From Desulfuromonas sp. (GTDB lineage Bacteria > Desulfobacterota > Desulfuromonadia > Desulfuromonadales > Geopsychrobacteraceae): a DNA stretch of 35,723 bases. Where the stretch lies: NCBI GenBank assembly GCA_002868865.1, contig PKUC01000109.1:1-35723 (forward strand). Direction: 5' to 3'. Both the position numbers and the translations under genes were made by a program. This document shows positions 1 to 9,644 of this stretch, piece by piece. Numbering within the stretch: the stretch's first letter is position 1; each line of letters starts with the position of its first letter. The notes below the pieces were generated by a model. That model had not been told where the DNA came from. It ran no database searches and saw only the letters and a list, made by a program, of their open reading frames with translations.

Positions 1-1
1 C

Positions 2-469
2 AAGACCATCTTCGAAGAGGTCTGTAACGGACAGGACCAGATCACCATGGGGGGACAGTCGGTCAACGGTCGCGCCTACGTGGCCCGCTTCAACTTTTCA
101 GGATCAGACCAGCAGAAAAAAGTCGGGGTGCTGTCGGGGGGAGAGCGCAACCGGGTCCATCTGGCCAAAATGTTACGCGAAGAAGCCAACGTGCTGCTGC
201 TCGATGAGCCGACCAACGATCTCGATGTCAACACCCTGCGCGCCCTGGAAGAGGGCCTGGAAAACTTCGGCGGCTGCGCGGTAGTCATCAGTCACGATCG
301 CTGGTTTTTAGATCGCATCGCCACCCATATCCTCGCCTTTGAGGGCGACTCGCAGGCGGTCTGGTTTGAAGGCAACTATTCAGAATATGAAGAAGACCGC
401 AAGAAACGACTCGGTCGCGACGCCGACCAGCCCCACCGGATCCGTTACCGCGATCTGACCCGCCAGTAA
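2..469 (+). CDS. ettA: Energy-dependent translational throttle protein EttA, C-terminal part
   Basis: This is the 3' end of an ABC-F ATPase gene; the frame is already open at base 2, so the true start lies outside the window. About 155 residues of the second ABC domain are visible. They include the signature [13 protein letters not shown], the Walker B stretch [12 protein letters not shown] and the switch histidine in SHDRW, followed by the short C-terminal tail typical of EttA. EttA is a soluble ribosome-associated ATPase that binds the E site and gates the first elongation step according to ATP/ADP ratio. There are no membrane segments, so it is not a transporter. A perfect 12-bp stem terminator follows the stop codon. 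The family call is secure because the tail matches EttA closely; only the N-terminal half is unseen. Confidence 0.93.
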   Translation, partial: KTIFEEVCNGQDQITMGGQSVNGRAYVARFNFSGSDQQKKVGVLSGGERNRVHLAKMLREEANVLLLDEPTNDLDVNTLRALEEGLENFGGCAVVISHDRWFLDRIATHILAFEGDSQAVWFEGNYSEYEEDRKKRLGRDADQPHRIRYRDLTRQ

Positions 470-501
470 CTGCGGTTATCGGCACATCCTGCCGCGCCCA
501 C

Positions 502-546
502 ACAAAAGCCCCGTCCGGCCTTCTGCCGAGCGGGGCTTTTGTCTTT
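502..546. terminator. Bidirectional intrinsic terminator between ettA and the PilZ gene
   Basis: A perfect 12-bp inverted repeat (arms 502-513 and 531-542) carries A-rich and T-rich flanks within its arms, giving a terminator-like hairpin on both strands. It sits between the converging ends of ettA (+) and the PilZ-domain gene (-), so it probably serves both. Confidence 0.85.
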
Positions 547-562
547 CTGACCATCGCACATC

Positions 563-2602
563 TCACGTCTTGGGAAAGACCCGCTCGCAGAACTCGAAAT
601 AGGGGTCGGTCTCCTGACAGTTGAGGACCCATAATCGGTACTGTTTCTCCACCGGAAATCCGTTCTGTTCGGCGTAGGCGGCGGGATACATCAACACGGC
701 CGGATCGTTCAGGCCGAAACGCACCGACAGCAGCGATAGCATCAGGTTGAGGGTTTCCCGTGTCGTGCCCTGCTGATCGACGACTATAACATTGAGGCTG
801 TTGGTCAACTCAGAAAAGCTCAGGCCGGCATCGGCCAGATTCACCAGAATAACCGCTTTGAGAACGTTCTCTTTTTTCAACGAATACACGTGGCGTTCAC
901 GCCTGAGACCACACCGTTTAAAGGCCTCCTGAATCGTGACACTGTCGAGAAACTCGCCATCCAGATCGAGGGCCTTCAACATCAATCCACCGGATGTGCG
1001 CTGATAAAATTCCTCCAGCTCGTCGAGATCTGCGGGTTCGGTCCGTGCCAACGTCCAGGGTTCATCGAGATCCCAGGGACGATTATAGTTCTGACGAAAC
1101 TGGAAACCGGCCAGGATATCCTGCGAGCACCCTTGCGGATTTTTGTAGTAACGCGCCACGCCGCCGAACACCCGCTCCGAAAAACGGTTCTCCGCATCAA
1201 AATAGCTGAAGACATAGTTCATATGCGCCGAGCTGAGGCTGTAGGATTCGTTGATCGAACGGCCGATCTGACGCAGAACCATGATCGCCGCGCTCTTGAT
1301 CTCATGTTTGATGGCGGCGTGATGTTGGATCATCCACGAATTCTCATACAGGCGAAGCATGGCCATATGGCCGAGAATCTGCCCTTCCGAGCGGTAGATA
1401 AAATGGCGGGCGATCTCGGGGTTATCGCTGTAGAGCTTCTGGTAGTTCTGCCGATACGCGTCCTTCTGCTGCTGAATCAGCAGATATTTTTCCGGGGTGA
1501 TAAATCCGCTGTCAAAAAAGAACTGCCAGAGCGCATCGGGATCGACGGCGCTGCATAGGTACGCATTTTCATCCCATGCCTGCTGCAGCACCCCCATCAG
1601 CCGCACATGATTGGCTTGCGACATATCGAGAAACGTCAGTCCGGCCAGGGTTAAATCTTCGCGCCGGGATCCCAGCACCCGTTGATAAACGACCTGAGCC
1701 TGACAGGACATCCGCAGACCGTTGCCCAGCACCAGTTCGGCATCGGGCAACACCAGCCCGGTCATCAGCAGGCCGTGCTCTTTCTTTTCCAGCACGGAGA
1801 ACCCCGACCCGGACAGGTCTTTGATCTTCAGTTCGACGTCTTGATCGGTAAGGGGATGGCGAAAACAAAGCTGAGGGGCTGGATGGAGCACCTGGCGCTC
1901 GCTACGGTAATGCTTGGGGCGGAAGCGTTGAATCCGGTTGAGAAGGGGAGCCAGCAGAACCGTACAGGTGCGTTGTCCCGTCGACTTCTTGACAAAACGG
2001 CAGGGGCCGGAATAAAGAGTCTGCTCCCCCTTCAGAAAGACGACAACACCCGAAGTATCGGGATTGATCCAGCGGAAACTACCTGGCGACTCAACACTCA
2101 GCTCAACCTGAAAAAAAGAGGGGGTAAAGGTCAGCAAACGACCGTGAAACGCCATCCCGTCCTGCAGGAGCTGGACTCTGACTTGACTGCAGACATAGCG
2201 CTTGCTGCTGCGAGTGCGAATTTCACGGGCCATCTCCGGCAAGCGCAGCACCAGACCGTGGTTGTCGATACTGACCAGCTGCGGAATCCAGCGCAACAGG
2301 CTGAGGTCATCGGCGATCAAGACATCCTGCAGCCGATACCTGGTGAGATTCTCCGGAACACCCTCTGCAGAACGCCAGGTGCACACAAGCTGTCCATCCT
2401 TAAACGGCCCCGGATGCGCGGCCAGCGTCACGACATGATCGCTGCCGGCAGGCTTCAGATTGACGAGAATCTCTCCCGCACTAAAGTTCAGGTAGTTAAG
2501 ACGATTGGTCAGCGAGCGTAAACCCACGGGTCGCCCGAGATCCTCTGCAGGATCGGTGCAACCTGAATAATGTGGACCGCTCATGTCACCGTCTTGATAC
2601 AT
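563..2602 (-). CDS. Large PilZ-domain protein with an uncharacterised C-terminal half
   Basis: A 679-residue soluble protein with no signal peptide or membrane helix. Around residues 225-330 lies a PilZ-like domain: arginines R233 and R236 precede a clear DxSxxG motif at D262-S264-G267. The arginine spacing is not the clean RxxxR of canonical PilZ. An upstream block (about 125-175) contains R131-R135 in RxxxR spacing and looks like a degenerate PilZ/YcgR-type domain. PilZ domains bind c-di-GMP and pass the signal to a partner. Residues 350-679 have no family I can name; a stretch near 400-440 vaguely resembles a GNAT acyltransferase core, which is only a guess. The start at 2602 has GAGG seven bases upstream; an alternative ATG is at 2584. 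It is the last gene of the minus-strand group with the HIT hydrolase and rlmKL. Confidence 0.75.
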   Translation of the reverse strand: MYQDGDMSGPHYSGCTDPAEDLGRPVGLRSLTNRLNYLNFSAGEILVNLKPAGSDHVVTLAAHPGPFKDGQLVCTWRSAEGVPENLTRYRLQDVLIADDLSLLRWIPQLVSIDNHGLVLRLPEMAREIRTRSSKRYVCSQVRVQLLQDGMAFHGRLLTFTPSFFQVELSVESPGSFRWINPDTSGVVVFLKGEQTLYSGPCRFVKKSTGQRTCTVLLAPLLNRIQRFRPKHYRSERQVLHPAPQLCFRHPLTDQDVELKIKDLSGSGFSVLEKKEHGLLMTGLVLPDAELVLGNGLRMSCQAQVVYQRVLGSRREDLTLAGLTFLDMSQANHVRLMGVLQQAWDENAYLCSAVDPDALWQFFFDSGFITPEKYLLIQQQKDAYRQNYQKLYSDNPEIARHFIYRSEGQILGHMAMLRLYENSWMIQHHAAIKHEIKSAAIMVLRQIGRSINESYSLSSAHMNYVFSYFDAENRFSERVFGGVARYYKNPQGCSQDILAGFQFRQNYNRPWDLDEPWTLARTEPADLDELEEFYQRTSGGLMLKALDLDGEFLDSVTIQEAFKRCGLRRERHVYSLKKENVLKAVILVNLADAGLSFSELTNSLNVIVVDQQGTTRETLNLMLSLLSVRFGLNDPAVLMYPAAYAEQNGFPVEKQYRLWVLNCQETDPYFEFCERVFPKT

Positions 2603-2672
2603 ACAACCGCCTCAAACCCGTATCTGTCGACCTGCTGGCAGTGAAAAATACTGACTGTTTCTTTTTAACCTA

Positions 2673-3104
2673 TCACAGATCGACGCAGGCAGAAGTGTCG
2701 AGATCCGGAAAAGCCGCGGACAGGCGATGACGCAGGGCGCTGATCTCAGCTTCACTGTAGGGTTCCGGGACACCGATTCCCCAGATCGGTTTTGGCCAGG
2801 CCGGATCGGTGCGATAGCGCGCAATATGATGGACATGCAGTTGCCCGACAACATTACCGAGTGCCGCGATATTGAGTTTATCGGCCGCGTAGACCTGCTG
2901 CAACCAGACCGAGAGCCGCTCCGATTCCTGCCAGAGTCGGGTGCGGTCCTCCCCCGTCAACTGATGCAGTTCACATAACCCCTCGCGCTGCGGAACCAAA
3001 ATAAACCAGGGATACGCCTTGTTGTCAGTCAACAGCAGCCGGCACAGCCCCAAACTGCCCATATCGTGACAATCGTTTCGCAACACGGGATCAATTTTAA
3101 ACAT
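2673..3104 (-). CDS. HIT-family nucleotide hydrolase
   Basis: A 143-residue histidine-triad protein, the usual length for the family. The nucleotide-binding loop is QLHVHHIAR with H90, H92 and H93. The preceding stretch ALGNVV and the following RYRTDPAWP are characteristic of bacterial HIT proteins. HIT enzymes hydrolyse or transfer nucleotides from phosphoanhydride or phosphoramidate substrates such as dinucleoside polyphosphates; the actual substrate cannot be read from sequence. The ATG at 3104 overlaps the last 8 bases of rlmKL, and GGAGG sits just upstream inside the rlmKL 3' end, so the two are translationally coupled. About 70 bases separate it from the downstream PilZ gene. Confidence 0.88.
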   Translation of the reverse strand: MFKIDPVLRNDCHDMGSLGLCRLLLTDNKAYPWFILVPQREGLCELHQLTGEDRTRLWQESERLSVWLQQVYAADKLNIAALGNVVGQLHVHHIARYRTDPAWPKPIWGIGVPEPYSEAEISALRHRLSAAFPDLDTSACVDL

Positions 3105-5265
3105 CGTCGCACCTCCGGACTATCTTCCAGCAGTTGTGAATTTTAGGGTTTCGTTCAAAATCGACCGGAAGGGTCTGCTTGGTGATCTCTGCCAATTCAA
3201 GTTCAGACAACGCCTCGTGGTCCATCTTGAAGGTACGCGCGTTGTTGGAAAAGATCAGCACTCCGCCGGGGCTCAGCAATCTGACTGTCGCCCTGATCAA
3301 TGCGACGTGGTCACGCTGGACATCGAAGGTTCCGGTCATCCCTTTGGAATTCGAAAAGGTCGGCGGATCGAGAAAAATAAGATTGTAGTTCGGGCTGGCA
3401 GACTCAATCCAATCCAGACAATCGGCCTGTACCATATGGTGCTCCGAGCCGTCAAAACCGTTCAGTGCAAGGTTTTTACCCGCCCGATCGAGGTATGTTC
3501 GCGACATATCGACAGTGGTGGTTTCACGAGCGCCACCCAACGCCGCGTGAACTGTCGCCGCACCGGTATAACCGAACAGGTTCAGAAAGCGTACTCCACC
3601 GGCCATCTCCTGCAACAGGCGACGCGTAGAGCGGTGATCGAGAAACAGCCCGGTATCGAGGTAATCGCTGAGATTAACCAGAAAACGCGCATTGCCCTCG
3701 CAAACCTCGATCAACTCACCGCTGCGCCCGAGCTGTTCATACTGACTGGTGCCTTTCTGACGGCGACGTACCTTGACATGGATCTTATCCTCATCAACCT
3801 CCAGCACCTGTTGCAGCGCAGCAACCGCTTCGCGCAGACGGGCCTCTGCTTTTGCCGGTGGAATCTCCTTGGGCGGCTGGTATTCCTGCAGGTGAATGTG
3901 GTCAGCGTAAAGATCGACCGCCACGGCATATTCGGGCAGGTCAGAATCGTAGAGCCGATAGCAGTCCACATTTTCCCGCGTTGCCCATTTTTTGAGTTTT
4001 TTCAAATTCTTACGGATTCGATTGGCGAACATTTCCGCTGCCGGAGACAGCTGCCTGACCGCAGACTTCCGTCCAGCACCTTCAGCCAGAGATTGCCAGC
4101 GGTTTTCATCGTTCAGGTCAAACTGCAGCAGCTGACACTTGAGCGCACCGTTGTACAGGGTATTGATCTTTTCAGCCCGCAATCCGATAGAGCGCGCCAG
4201 CTTGTTGTTTGAGGTGATGATCGCAGCATGCCAGCCGTTAAATGCCTGAGCCATCCGCTCACCGAGTCGATTATAGGTGGTCCGTAGCTCTTCGACATCC
4301 CCCAGCCGCTCACCGTAGGGCGGGTTGGCGACGAGCAGACCATCCGTGCTGCCCGGTGGTGGCACCATGGCACCGAGGGCGCGTTTTTCGAAATGGATCT
4401 TTTTCTCCAATCCGGCCTGACGGGCATGTTGCCATGCGGTACGGATCGCCCGGGAGTCGGTATCGTAACCCGCGATCGACGGCACCTTGCGCTGCAGCCC
4501 TTCGGCCTGACGCTGGACCGCTTCGTCCTTAAGAGCTGTCCACTGCTGCTCGTCAAACTGACGCCAGCCCTGAAAACCGAAATAGTCCCGGAGCAACCCC
4601 GGCGCGCTGTCGGTGGCCATCAGTGCCGCCTCCACCGGCAGAGTGCCCGAACCGCACATCGGATCGATCAAGGCTCCGCCAGCAGCGACGATCTGTGGCC
4701 AGCCGCTCCGGATCAGAATCGCCGCCGCCAGGTTTTGCTTGAGCGGCGCATGGATCCCGTCGAGCCGATAGCCGCGCCGGTGCAGGCTGCTGCCGGAAAG
4801 ATCAAGAGACAGAGTCGCCCGATCACGATGCAGATAGAGGTTCAGTCGAATGTCCGGGCGCTCCAGTTCGATAGACGGCCGCTGACCGGACCGCTCGCGA
4901 AACTGGTCAACAATGGCATCCTTGACCCTGAGGGCGACGAAATGGGAGTGGGTCATCTGCGAATGGCTGACACTGCAATCCACCGCAAAACAGCCCTCAA
5001 CCGCGAGATGGGTCGTCCAATCCAGAGAACGGACCCCGGCATAGAGCTGCTCCGGTGTCTCCGCATCAAAGCTATGAAGCGGGAGCAGCACCCTGCTGGC
5101 CAAACGGGACCAGAGGCACGTCCGGTAAGCCTGTTGCAACGTGCCGACAAAACTGACACCGGCACGAGTCTCACGCACCTGTGCCCCACCGAGGGAGAGA
5201 AGTTCATCGACAAGCAGCGGTTCGAGGCCGCGAGCGGCCGTAGCAAAAAATGACATCTGGGTCAT
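3097..5265 (-). CDS. rlmL: Bifunctional 23S rRNA methyltransferase RlmKL
   Basis: A 722-residue fusion that methylates 23S rRNA at G2445 (N2, RlmL half) and G2069 (N7, RlmK half), E. coli numbering. Order of parts: an N-terminal THUMP-type RNA-binding region (about 45-160); the first Rossmann methyltransferase with the SAM motif DPMCGSGT at 201-208 and catalytic NPPYGERLG at 314-322; then a second methyltransferase in the last 200 residues with NLFGYTGA and LDPPTFSNSK. Full length for the family. The start at 5265 has only a weak ribosome binding site; a second ATG three codons in (5256) is an alternative. It lies 43 bases downstream of the M16C peptidase gene and overlaps the HIT gene by 8 bases, suggesting one transcript. 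Confidence 0.93.
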   Translation of the reverse strand: MTQMSFFATAARGLEPLLVDELLSLGGAQVRETRAGVSFVGTLQQAYRTCLWSRLASRVLLPLHSFDAETPEQLYAGVRSLDWTTHLAVEGCFAVDCSVSHSQMTHSHFVALRVKDAIVDQFRERSGQRPSIELERPDIRLNLYLHRDRATLSLDLSGSSLHRRGYRLDGIHAPLKQNLAAAILIRSGWPQIVAAGGALIDPMCGSGTLPVEAALMATDSAPGLLRDYFGFQGWRQFDEQQWTALKDEAVQRQAEGLQRKVPSIAGYDTDSRAIRTAWQHARQAGLEKKIHFEKRALGAMVPPPGSTDGLLVANPPYGERLGDVEELRTTYNRLGERMAQAFNGWHAAIITSNNKLARSIGLRAEKINTLYNGALKCQLLQFDLNDENRWQSLAEGAGRKSAVRQLSPAAEMFANRIRKNLKKLKKWATRENVDCYRLYDSDLPEYAVAVDLYADHIHLQEYQPPKEIPPAKAEARLREAVAALQQVLEVDEDKIHVKVRRRQKGTSQYEQLGRSGELIEVCEGNARFLVNLSDYLDTGLFLDHRSTRRLLQEMAGGVRFLNLFGYTGAATVHAALGGARETTTVDMSRTYLDRAGKNLALNGFDGSEHHMVQADCLDWIESASPNYNLIFLDPPTFSNSKGMTGTFDVQRDHVALIRATVRLLSPGGVLIFSNNARTFKMDHEALSELELAEITKQTLPVDFERNPKIHNCWKIVRRCDDV

Positions 5266-5308
5266 GATTCTCTATCCAAATCCGTGTAGACGGTGGCTGG
5301 TCACTTGA

Positions 5309-8266
5309 TCAGATCCGGCGGACATCGAGTTCACCGCTGTTCAGTTCGTCGTTCGCATTCTGCAGAGCCTGTTCACCAGCGAGAACCGAAACCGCGCTAT
5401 CCGCTGTGTCGGCACCGAGATAACGGGTTGCAACCTCGATCAACGCCTGGCGATCGACCGCGAGGATCTCTCCGCGCAGCTGATTGCGCATGGTGAGCGT
5501 CAACCCCTGACGGAGACAGGCAAACTCATGGGACGCCTGTCCCGATGGAGACAACGGCCGGTCAAGGTCGCTGAACACACCCAGGATCGCCTCTTTGATC
5601 GACTCCTCGCTGAATCCACCGACTACCACCCAGTCAACCGCGGCGTCATACACCTGCAAGGTCTGGGTGATCTGCGGGTCGCGGTAGGAGAGCATCGAAA
5701 ACAGGCCGGACTCGGCACTGTAGCTGGCCAACCCACCGTAGGCACCTCCCTTTTCACGGATCTCGCGATGCAGATATTCAGCACGCATCAATTTGGCCAG
5801 AACCAGCAGAGCTGCAGCGTGAGGGTGCCGATACGGCACAGTACGGAAGACCTTGGTGACAAAAGAGACCGGCACAGACCAGACCCACCCCTGCTGTCGG
5901 CCTTGAGCGACAGGCACCTGCGGCAGAATCTTTTCGTCATCGGCACCCTTCGGGAGAGTGGCTATAAACGCAGCCAGCGGAGATCGTACTGCCGCGGCAT
6001 TATCCCCTTCGATCGCGACAGCCGCCTGGGCACTGTCGCGACGGAACAGCGCAGCAGCAATCGCCTGCAGACGCTGTGACAGCGCCCGCAATTCCTCGTC
6101 CGAAAGATCCGCCAGTTGCGACACCCGCGAAACCTGCTCCAATCCAGACCAGTGCTCCCGCAAGCGCGCGGCCGGGCTGAGACTGGCCGCAGCGGCCCGG
6201 GCCGCATAGGTGTGTCCGGATGATGGGACAGAGTTTTCCAGCGAGACCTTCAGCTGCCCCAATACGGTGCGCAAGCGTTGCAGGTCACCGAAATCGGGAG
6301 CACCACAGATCTCCTTCAGCAGCGCAAACATCTGTGGGATATTGCGCACCAGCGCCTTCGCCTTGATCTGCACCGACGCCTGAAAACGATCCAGTTCAGC
6401 CGGTGTCTCCAACAGCGAAGTCCGGGCCAGAACACCTCCGGTCACCGCTTCGAGCCGTTCGGCCATCTCCAGATAGTCCATCTTCCCGGCACCCACCTGA
6501 GTCAACAGGCTACAGAAGGTCGGCAGATCGGCAATCTGATCAATAGAAAGACCGTCGACCGGAAAGTTCAAGGTCACAAAGCCGATGCCGTTTGTCGGGC
6601 GATCAAACCAGTGCACCTCGACCCCCTCTATGGAATCGGACTCGACACTTCCCTCCGGCTCGCGGGGATCGATATCCGACAGCTCAAGGGTCGGCAGACA
6701 GGAAAGGTCTTCCTCCGCATCCTGGGCCTGCTGCAAGGCGGCCGAACGACGGAGAATGTCCGCCGACTCGGTATCTGAGAGATTTTTTTGAATGGCGTCG
6801 AGCTGCGCGCGGGTCTGACGATCCTGTTCGGCACCCAACGTGTGATCGGGCTGCAGCAGTAACGCCACGCGATGCGGATTATCAATCAATGTACGACGGA
6901 GCAGCTTTTCAAAGAAGGGGCCGCGATCCAGTTCCTGCCGTAAGCGTTCAACATGATCGGAAAACTGCAACGCAGAGAGGGGGTCACCGTCATGTATCCA
7001 GGCGCCAATCACCCGCATCAGCAGAATCAAGGCATAGGGATAGCTGTCACCGGTCACTTCACGGTTGGCAATCTCCATGCGGTGCAGGACACCTTCGATC
7101 CGCGCACGGGAAAAACCCTCATCGGCGATCCGCTCGAGAGTCCCTAAAATCAGGGTTTCGACGGCATCGAGATGTTCGGGGTCCGTGCCCTGCAGGCCTG
7201 CGGCGAAATAAGTGGTACGGTTGTCATCGTGGTAGCCGGTGCCAGGGGCGAGGTTGTCTCCCAGCCCGGAATCGAGAAGCGCCTTGTAGAGCGGCGCCGC
7301 CGGGTTACCGAGCAACAGGGAAGAGAGCACCGTCAGAGCCAGCCGCTCAAAGCTGTCTTCGATCTCACAGGTCAACCACGCCACCTGAACCAATGATTTT
7401 TTTTGCAGCGGCTCGCTCTCATCGAGCGGATAGCGCTCCCTCTCTTGCCGGGGAGCGGTCAGTCTCACTTCGGAAGGAACGGCACTGTCCGGTTCTATCC
7501 GGGTAAAGTGCTGTAAAACACGATCTTCAATCAGGCCAATGTGAGTCTCAAGATCGAGGTCGCCATAGCTAAAGAACCAGGCGTTACTGGGATGGTAGTA
7601 GCGGGCATGGAAATCCCGCAGCTGCTGCCAGGTGAGATTCGGGATCTCTTCCGGTTCGCCACCGGAGTTATGGTGGTAAGTCGTGGTCGGGTAGAGCGCC
7701 CGTCCCAATCGTCGGGACAGCAGAGAAGAGGTGTCAGACATGGCACCTTTCATCTCGTTGTAGACCACGCCCTTGTATGTCAGTGGCGAGGAGGAATCAT
7801 CCGGTGTTTCAAATTCGAGTCGATGCCCTTCCTGGCTAAAATCCTGCTCACTTAGGGTCGGGAAAAACGCCGCGTCCAGATAGATATCGAGCAGATTGTG
7901 GAAATCTTTTTCGTTCTGACTGGAAAACGGGTAAATGGTCCAATCGCTGGCGGTCATCGCGTTCATAAAGGTGTTGAGGCTGCGCTTGAGCATCGAGAAA
8001 AAAGGATCCCGCACCGGAAAGCGCTTGGAACCACAGAGAACAGTATGTTCGAGGATATGAGCGACGCCGGTTGAATCTTCCGGCGGAGTGCGGAACCCGA
8101 CCGAAAACAGGTGGTTGTTGTCCTCACGATCCAAATGCATAAAGCGGGCACCGGTCGGTTCGTGACGCAGACGAATCATTGTCGCATTGATGTCCGGAAG
8201 CTGATCGACCTGCTCAACAAGACAGTTGCAGAGGGTCTGCCCCGCAGAAAATGAACGATTGTGCAT
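5309..8266 (-). CDS. M16C insulinase-family metallopeptidase (presequence protease-like)
   Basis: About 985 residues, the full length of the PreP/falcilysin branch of M16 peptidases, which degrade unfolded peptides inside a closing two-halved chamber. The inverted zinc motif HxxEH is H70-I-L-E73-H74 in [11 protein letters not shown], and the distal glutamate ligand is in VYNEMKGAM (E171). There is no signal peptide, so a cytoplasmic location is inferred. I chose the ATG at 8266 because AAGGA lies seven bases upstream; an in-frame GTG at 8299 has no ribosome binding site. It heads the minus-strand group ending with rlmKL, HIT and PilZ. No function links these genes clearly; the grouping may simply be a shared promoter. 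Confidence 0.92.
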   Translation of the reverse strand: MHNRSFSAGQTLCNCLVEQVDQLPDINATMIRLRHEPTGARFMHLDREDNNHLFSVGFRTPPEDSTGVAHILEHTVLCGSKRFPVRDPFFSMLKRSLNTFMNAMTASDWTIYPFSSQNEKDFHNLLDIYLDAAFFPTLSEQDFSQEGHRLEFETPDDSSSPLTYKGVVYNEMKGAMSDTSSLLSRRLGRALYPTTTYHHNSGGEPEEIPNLTWQQLRDFHARYYHPSNAWFFSYGDLDLETHIGLIEDRVLQHFTRIEPDSAVPSEVRLTAPRQERERYPLDESEPLQKKSLVQVAWLTCEIEDSFERLALTVLSSLLLGNPAAPLYKALLDSGLGDNLAPGTGYHDDNRTTYFAAGLQGTDPEHLDAVETLILGTLERIADEGFSRARIEGVLHRMEIANREVTGDSYPYALILLMRVIGAWIHDGDPLSALQFSDHVERLRQELDRGPFFEKLLRRTLIDNPHRVALLLQPDHTLGAEQDRQTRAQLDAIQKNLSDTESADILRRSAALQQAQDAEEDLSCLPTLELSDIDPREPEGSVESDSIEGVEVHWFDRPTNGIGFVTLNFPVDGLSIDQIADLPTFCSLLTQVGAGKMDYLEMAERLEAVTGGVLARTSLLETPAELDRFQASVQIKAKALVRNIPQMFALLKEICGAPDFGDLQRLRTVLGQLKVSLENSVPSSGHTYAARAAAASLSPAARLREHWSGLEQVSRVSQLADLSDEELRALSQRLQAIAAALFRRDSAQAAVAIEGDNAAAVRSPLAAFIATLPKGADDEKILPQVPVAQGRQQGWVWSVPVSFVTKVFRTVPYRHPHAAALLVLAKLMRAEYLHREIREKGGAYGGLASYSAESGLFSMLSYRDPQITQTLQVYDAAVDWVVVGGFSEESIKEAILGVFSDLDRPLSPSGQASHEFACLRQGLTLTMRNQLRGEILAVDRQALIEVATRYLGADTADSAVSVLAGEQALQNANDELNSGELDVRRI

Positions 8267-8328
8267 TGGATAATCCTTGCCAAATAAAAGAAGGCGCACC
8301 GAGCGCCCTACAGGTTAAAAAATAGTCG

Positions 8329-8358
8329 TTGCTCTTTCCCCAAGAGCGTGCTAGATAT
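8329..8358 (+). promoter_or_regulatory. Possible promoter of the tRNA-Pro gene
   Basis: TTGCTC at 8329-8334 and TAGATA at 8352-8357 are 17 bases apart, ending about 10 bases before the tRNA. Each hexamer matches only half of the sigma-70 consensus, so this rests on spacing and position. Confidence 0.4.
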
Positions 8359-8367
8359 GTCGTCCTT

Positions 8368-8444
8368 CGGAGCGTAGCGCAGCCTGGTAGCGCGCTTGGT
8401 TTGGGACCAAGATGTCGGAGGTTCGAATCCTCTCGCTCCGACCA
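8368..8444 (+). tRNA. tRNA-Pro (anticodon UGG)
   Basis: A complete cloverleaf of 77 bases including the encoded CCA end. The acceptor arms are cggagcg (8368-8374) and cgctccg (8434-8440). The anticodon stem is cttgg/ccaag around loop tttggga, giving anticodon TGG at 8402-8404. The T arm contains GGTTCGAATCC. It is a single tRNA, transcribed opposite to both flanking gene groups, with its own terminator. No direct repeat of its 3' end was seen that would mark an integrated element. Confidence 0.96.
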
Positions 8445-8450
8445 AATTTC

Positions 8451-8486
8451 AAGGGGTTAGCCATTTATGTGCTAACCCCTTTTTTG
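8451..8486 (+). terminator. Intrinsic terminator of tRNA-Pro
   Basis: An 11-bp stem (8451-8461 with 8471-8481) is followed by a run of T. On the minus strand the same hairpin has only a broken T tract, so it would be a weaker terminator for the mla operon ending at 8514. Confidence 0.88.
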
Positions 8487-8513
8487 TGTCGATCCCTTCT
8501 TGACGTGGTGTCA

Positions 8514-8981
8514 TTAAAAGACCGAAGCCAACCTCTCGAACGACTTGCGCAGACGATTGGACAGCGCGAGAAACATGCCCTGTAAAAGCTTGACCGCAAG
8601 ATCAGGATGTTCATCAGCAAGTTGCTCAAACCTCTGTCGCGACAGCATCAGCAGCGACGTATCAATCAGAGCCGTCGCCGTCACCGCACGCGTTTCACCG
8701 CTTAAAAGACACAGCTCCCCGACAATCGACCCCTGTCCGTAGATCCCGACAATGACATGCTTCCCGGCGAACTCGGTCTGCTTTTTGATTTCGACCCGGC
8801 CATCGACGACAAACGCCGCCATGCCGCTGGGATCACCCTCATTCCAAAGAACCTCACCGGCACCGGCAAAACCACACTGCAGATACTCGGTCACCACCGC
8901 GGTTTCTTCACGATCAAGGTACTGAAAAAAACGGTAGCTCTCTTTCAGTTGTGCACACTGATCAGAGGCAACAACACTCAC
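8514..8981 (-). CDS. Stand-alone cyclic-nucleotide-binding-domain protein
   Basis: A 155-residue protein made almost entirely of one cNMP-binding beta-barrel (about residues 15-135). Its phosphate-binding-cassette region reads GSIVGELCLLSGETRAVTAT, close to the consensus GE(x)nRxAxxxA. There is no helix-turn-helix, kinase or channel domain, so it cannot act alone as a Crp-type regulator; a partner-binding sensor role is inferred. It starts with GTG at 8981, overlapping the mlaC stop codon by 4 bases (GTGA), which makes translational coupling to mlaC very likely. It is the last gene of the mla operon. Whether it binds cAMP, cGMP or another nucleotide is unknown. Confidence 0.85.
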   Translation of the reverse strand: MSVVASDQCAQLKESYRFFQYLDREETAVVTEYLQCGFAGAGEVLWNEGDPSGMAAFVVDGRVEIKKQTEFAGKHVIVGIYGQGSIVGELCLLSGETRAVTATALIDTSLLMLSRQRFEQLADEHPDLAVKLLQGMFLALSNRLRKSFERLASVF

Positions 8982-9574
8982 TGTACCGCTCCGGAAAGTT
9001 TCTGCTCGGCCAGCTTGTTTTCCATCTTGGCAAACAGCCCGTCAAATCCCTCTTTGCGCACAATATCCCCATAACTGGAGCGATAATTCCGCACCAGACT
9101 GACATTTTCTATAACAACATCGTAGATCTGCCACCCGCGATCACCATGCAGCATTTTATACTGTACGGGAATCTGCAGTTTATCCGAAACGAACTGGGTG
9201 TCGACAATCGCCTTGTCATTTTTAACACGCTCTTGCAGATAATCGACCTTGCCACCTGAATAGTCTTCGATCCGGTTGAGATATGTCATCTCGAGCACCT
9301 GGACAAAAAGCCCAGAAAAAATTTTACGCTGCTGCTCTGTCGCTGATCTCCAGTGAATTCCGAGGGTCCTCTGCGACATCGAGTCGATATCGATCTGACA
9401 CTGCACCATCCCGCTGACCTGCTGACGCTTGGTCGCATAATCGATGTCCGTCCGGTTCAGAACATCAAGGACTGAGTCGACAACCTGTTGGATTTTTTCA
9501 GTCGGAGTGGTCGCTGCGAACAGCGGCAGGGGCAAAACAACACAGAACAGGATCAGTAGAAAAAGACGCTTCAT
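8978..9574 (-). CDS. mlaC: MlaC family periplasmic phospholipid-binding protein
   Basis: A 198-residue protein of the Ttg2D/MlaC family. A signal peptide covers about residues 1-21 (MKRLFLLILFCVVLPLPLFA). The mature protein keeps family features such as the stretch around QRTLGIHWRSATEQQ and the C-terminal VSLVRNYRS region. MlaC shuttles phospholipids across the periplasm between the MlaA complex in the outer membrane and MlaFEDB in the inner membrane. The open frame extends upstream to 9799, but the ATG at 9574 is chosen because it opens directly onto the signal peptide and has GGAGAG upstream. A 70-base gap separates it from mlaA. Confidence 0.92.
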   Translation of the reverse strand: MKRLFLLILFCVVLPLPLFAATTPTEKIQQVVDSVLDVLNRTDIDYATKRQQVSGMVQCQIDIDSMSQRTLGIHWRSATEQQRKIFSGLFVQVLEMTYLNRIEDYSGGKVDYLQERVKNDKAIVDTQFVSDKLQIPVQYKMLHGDRGWQIYDVVIENVSLVRNYRSSYGDIVRKEGFDGLFAKMENKLAEQKLSGAVQ

Positions 9575-9644
9575 CAAGGACGTTCTCTCCAAAATCAATA
9601 AACCAGAACAGATAGCTACGAATGGATATCCGCTGATTATAGCC

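Noticed and set aside
3136-5253. Long plus-strand open frames (358 and 286 codons) opposite rlmKL
   Set aside because: They are antisense to a clear RlmKL with intact motifs, have no family-like features and no ribosome binding sites; they result from the GC-rich codon pattern.
6592-7506. 304-codon plus-strand frame opposite the M16C peptidase
   Set aside because: Arginine- and proline-rich low-complexity translation typical of an antisense shadow; the opposite strand encodes a full peptidase.
8368-8486. tRNA-Pro as an integration site of a mobile element
   Set aside because: No integrase gene and no second copy of the tRNA 3' end was seen nearby.
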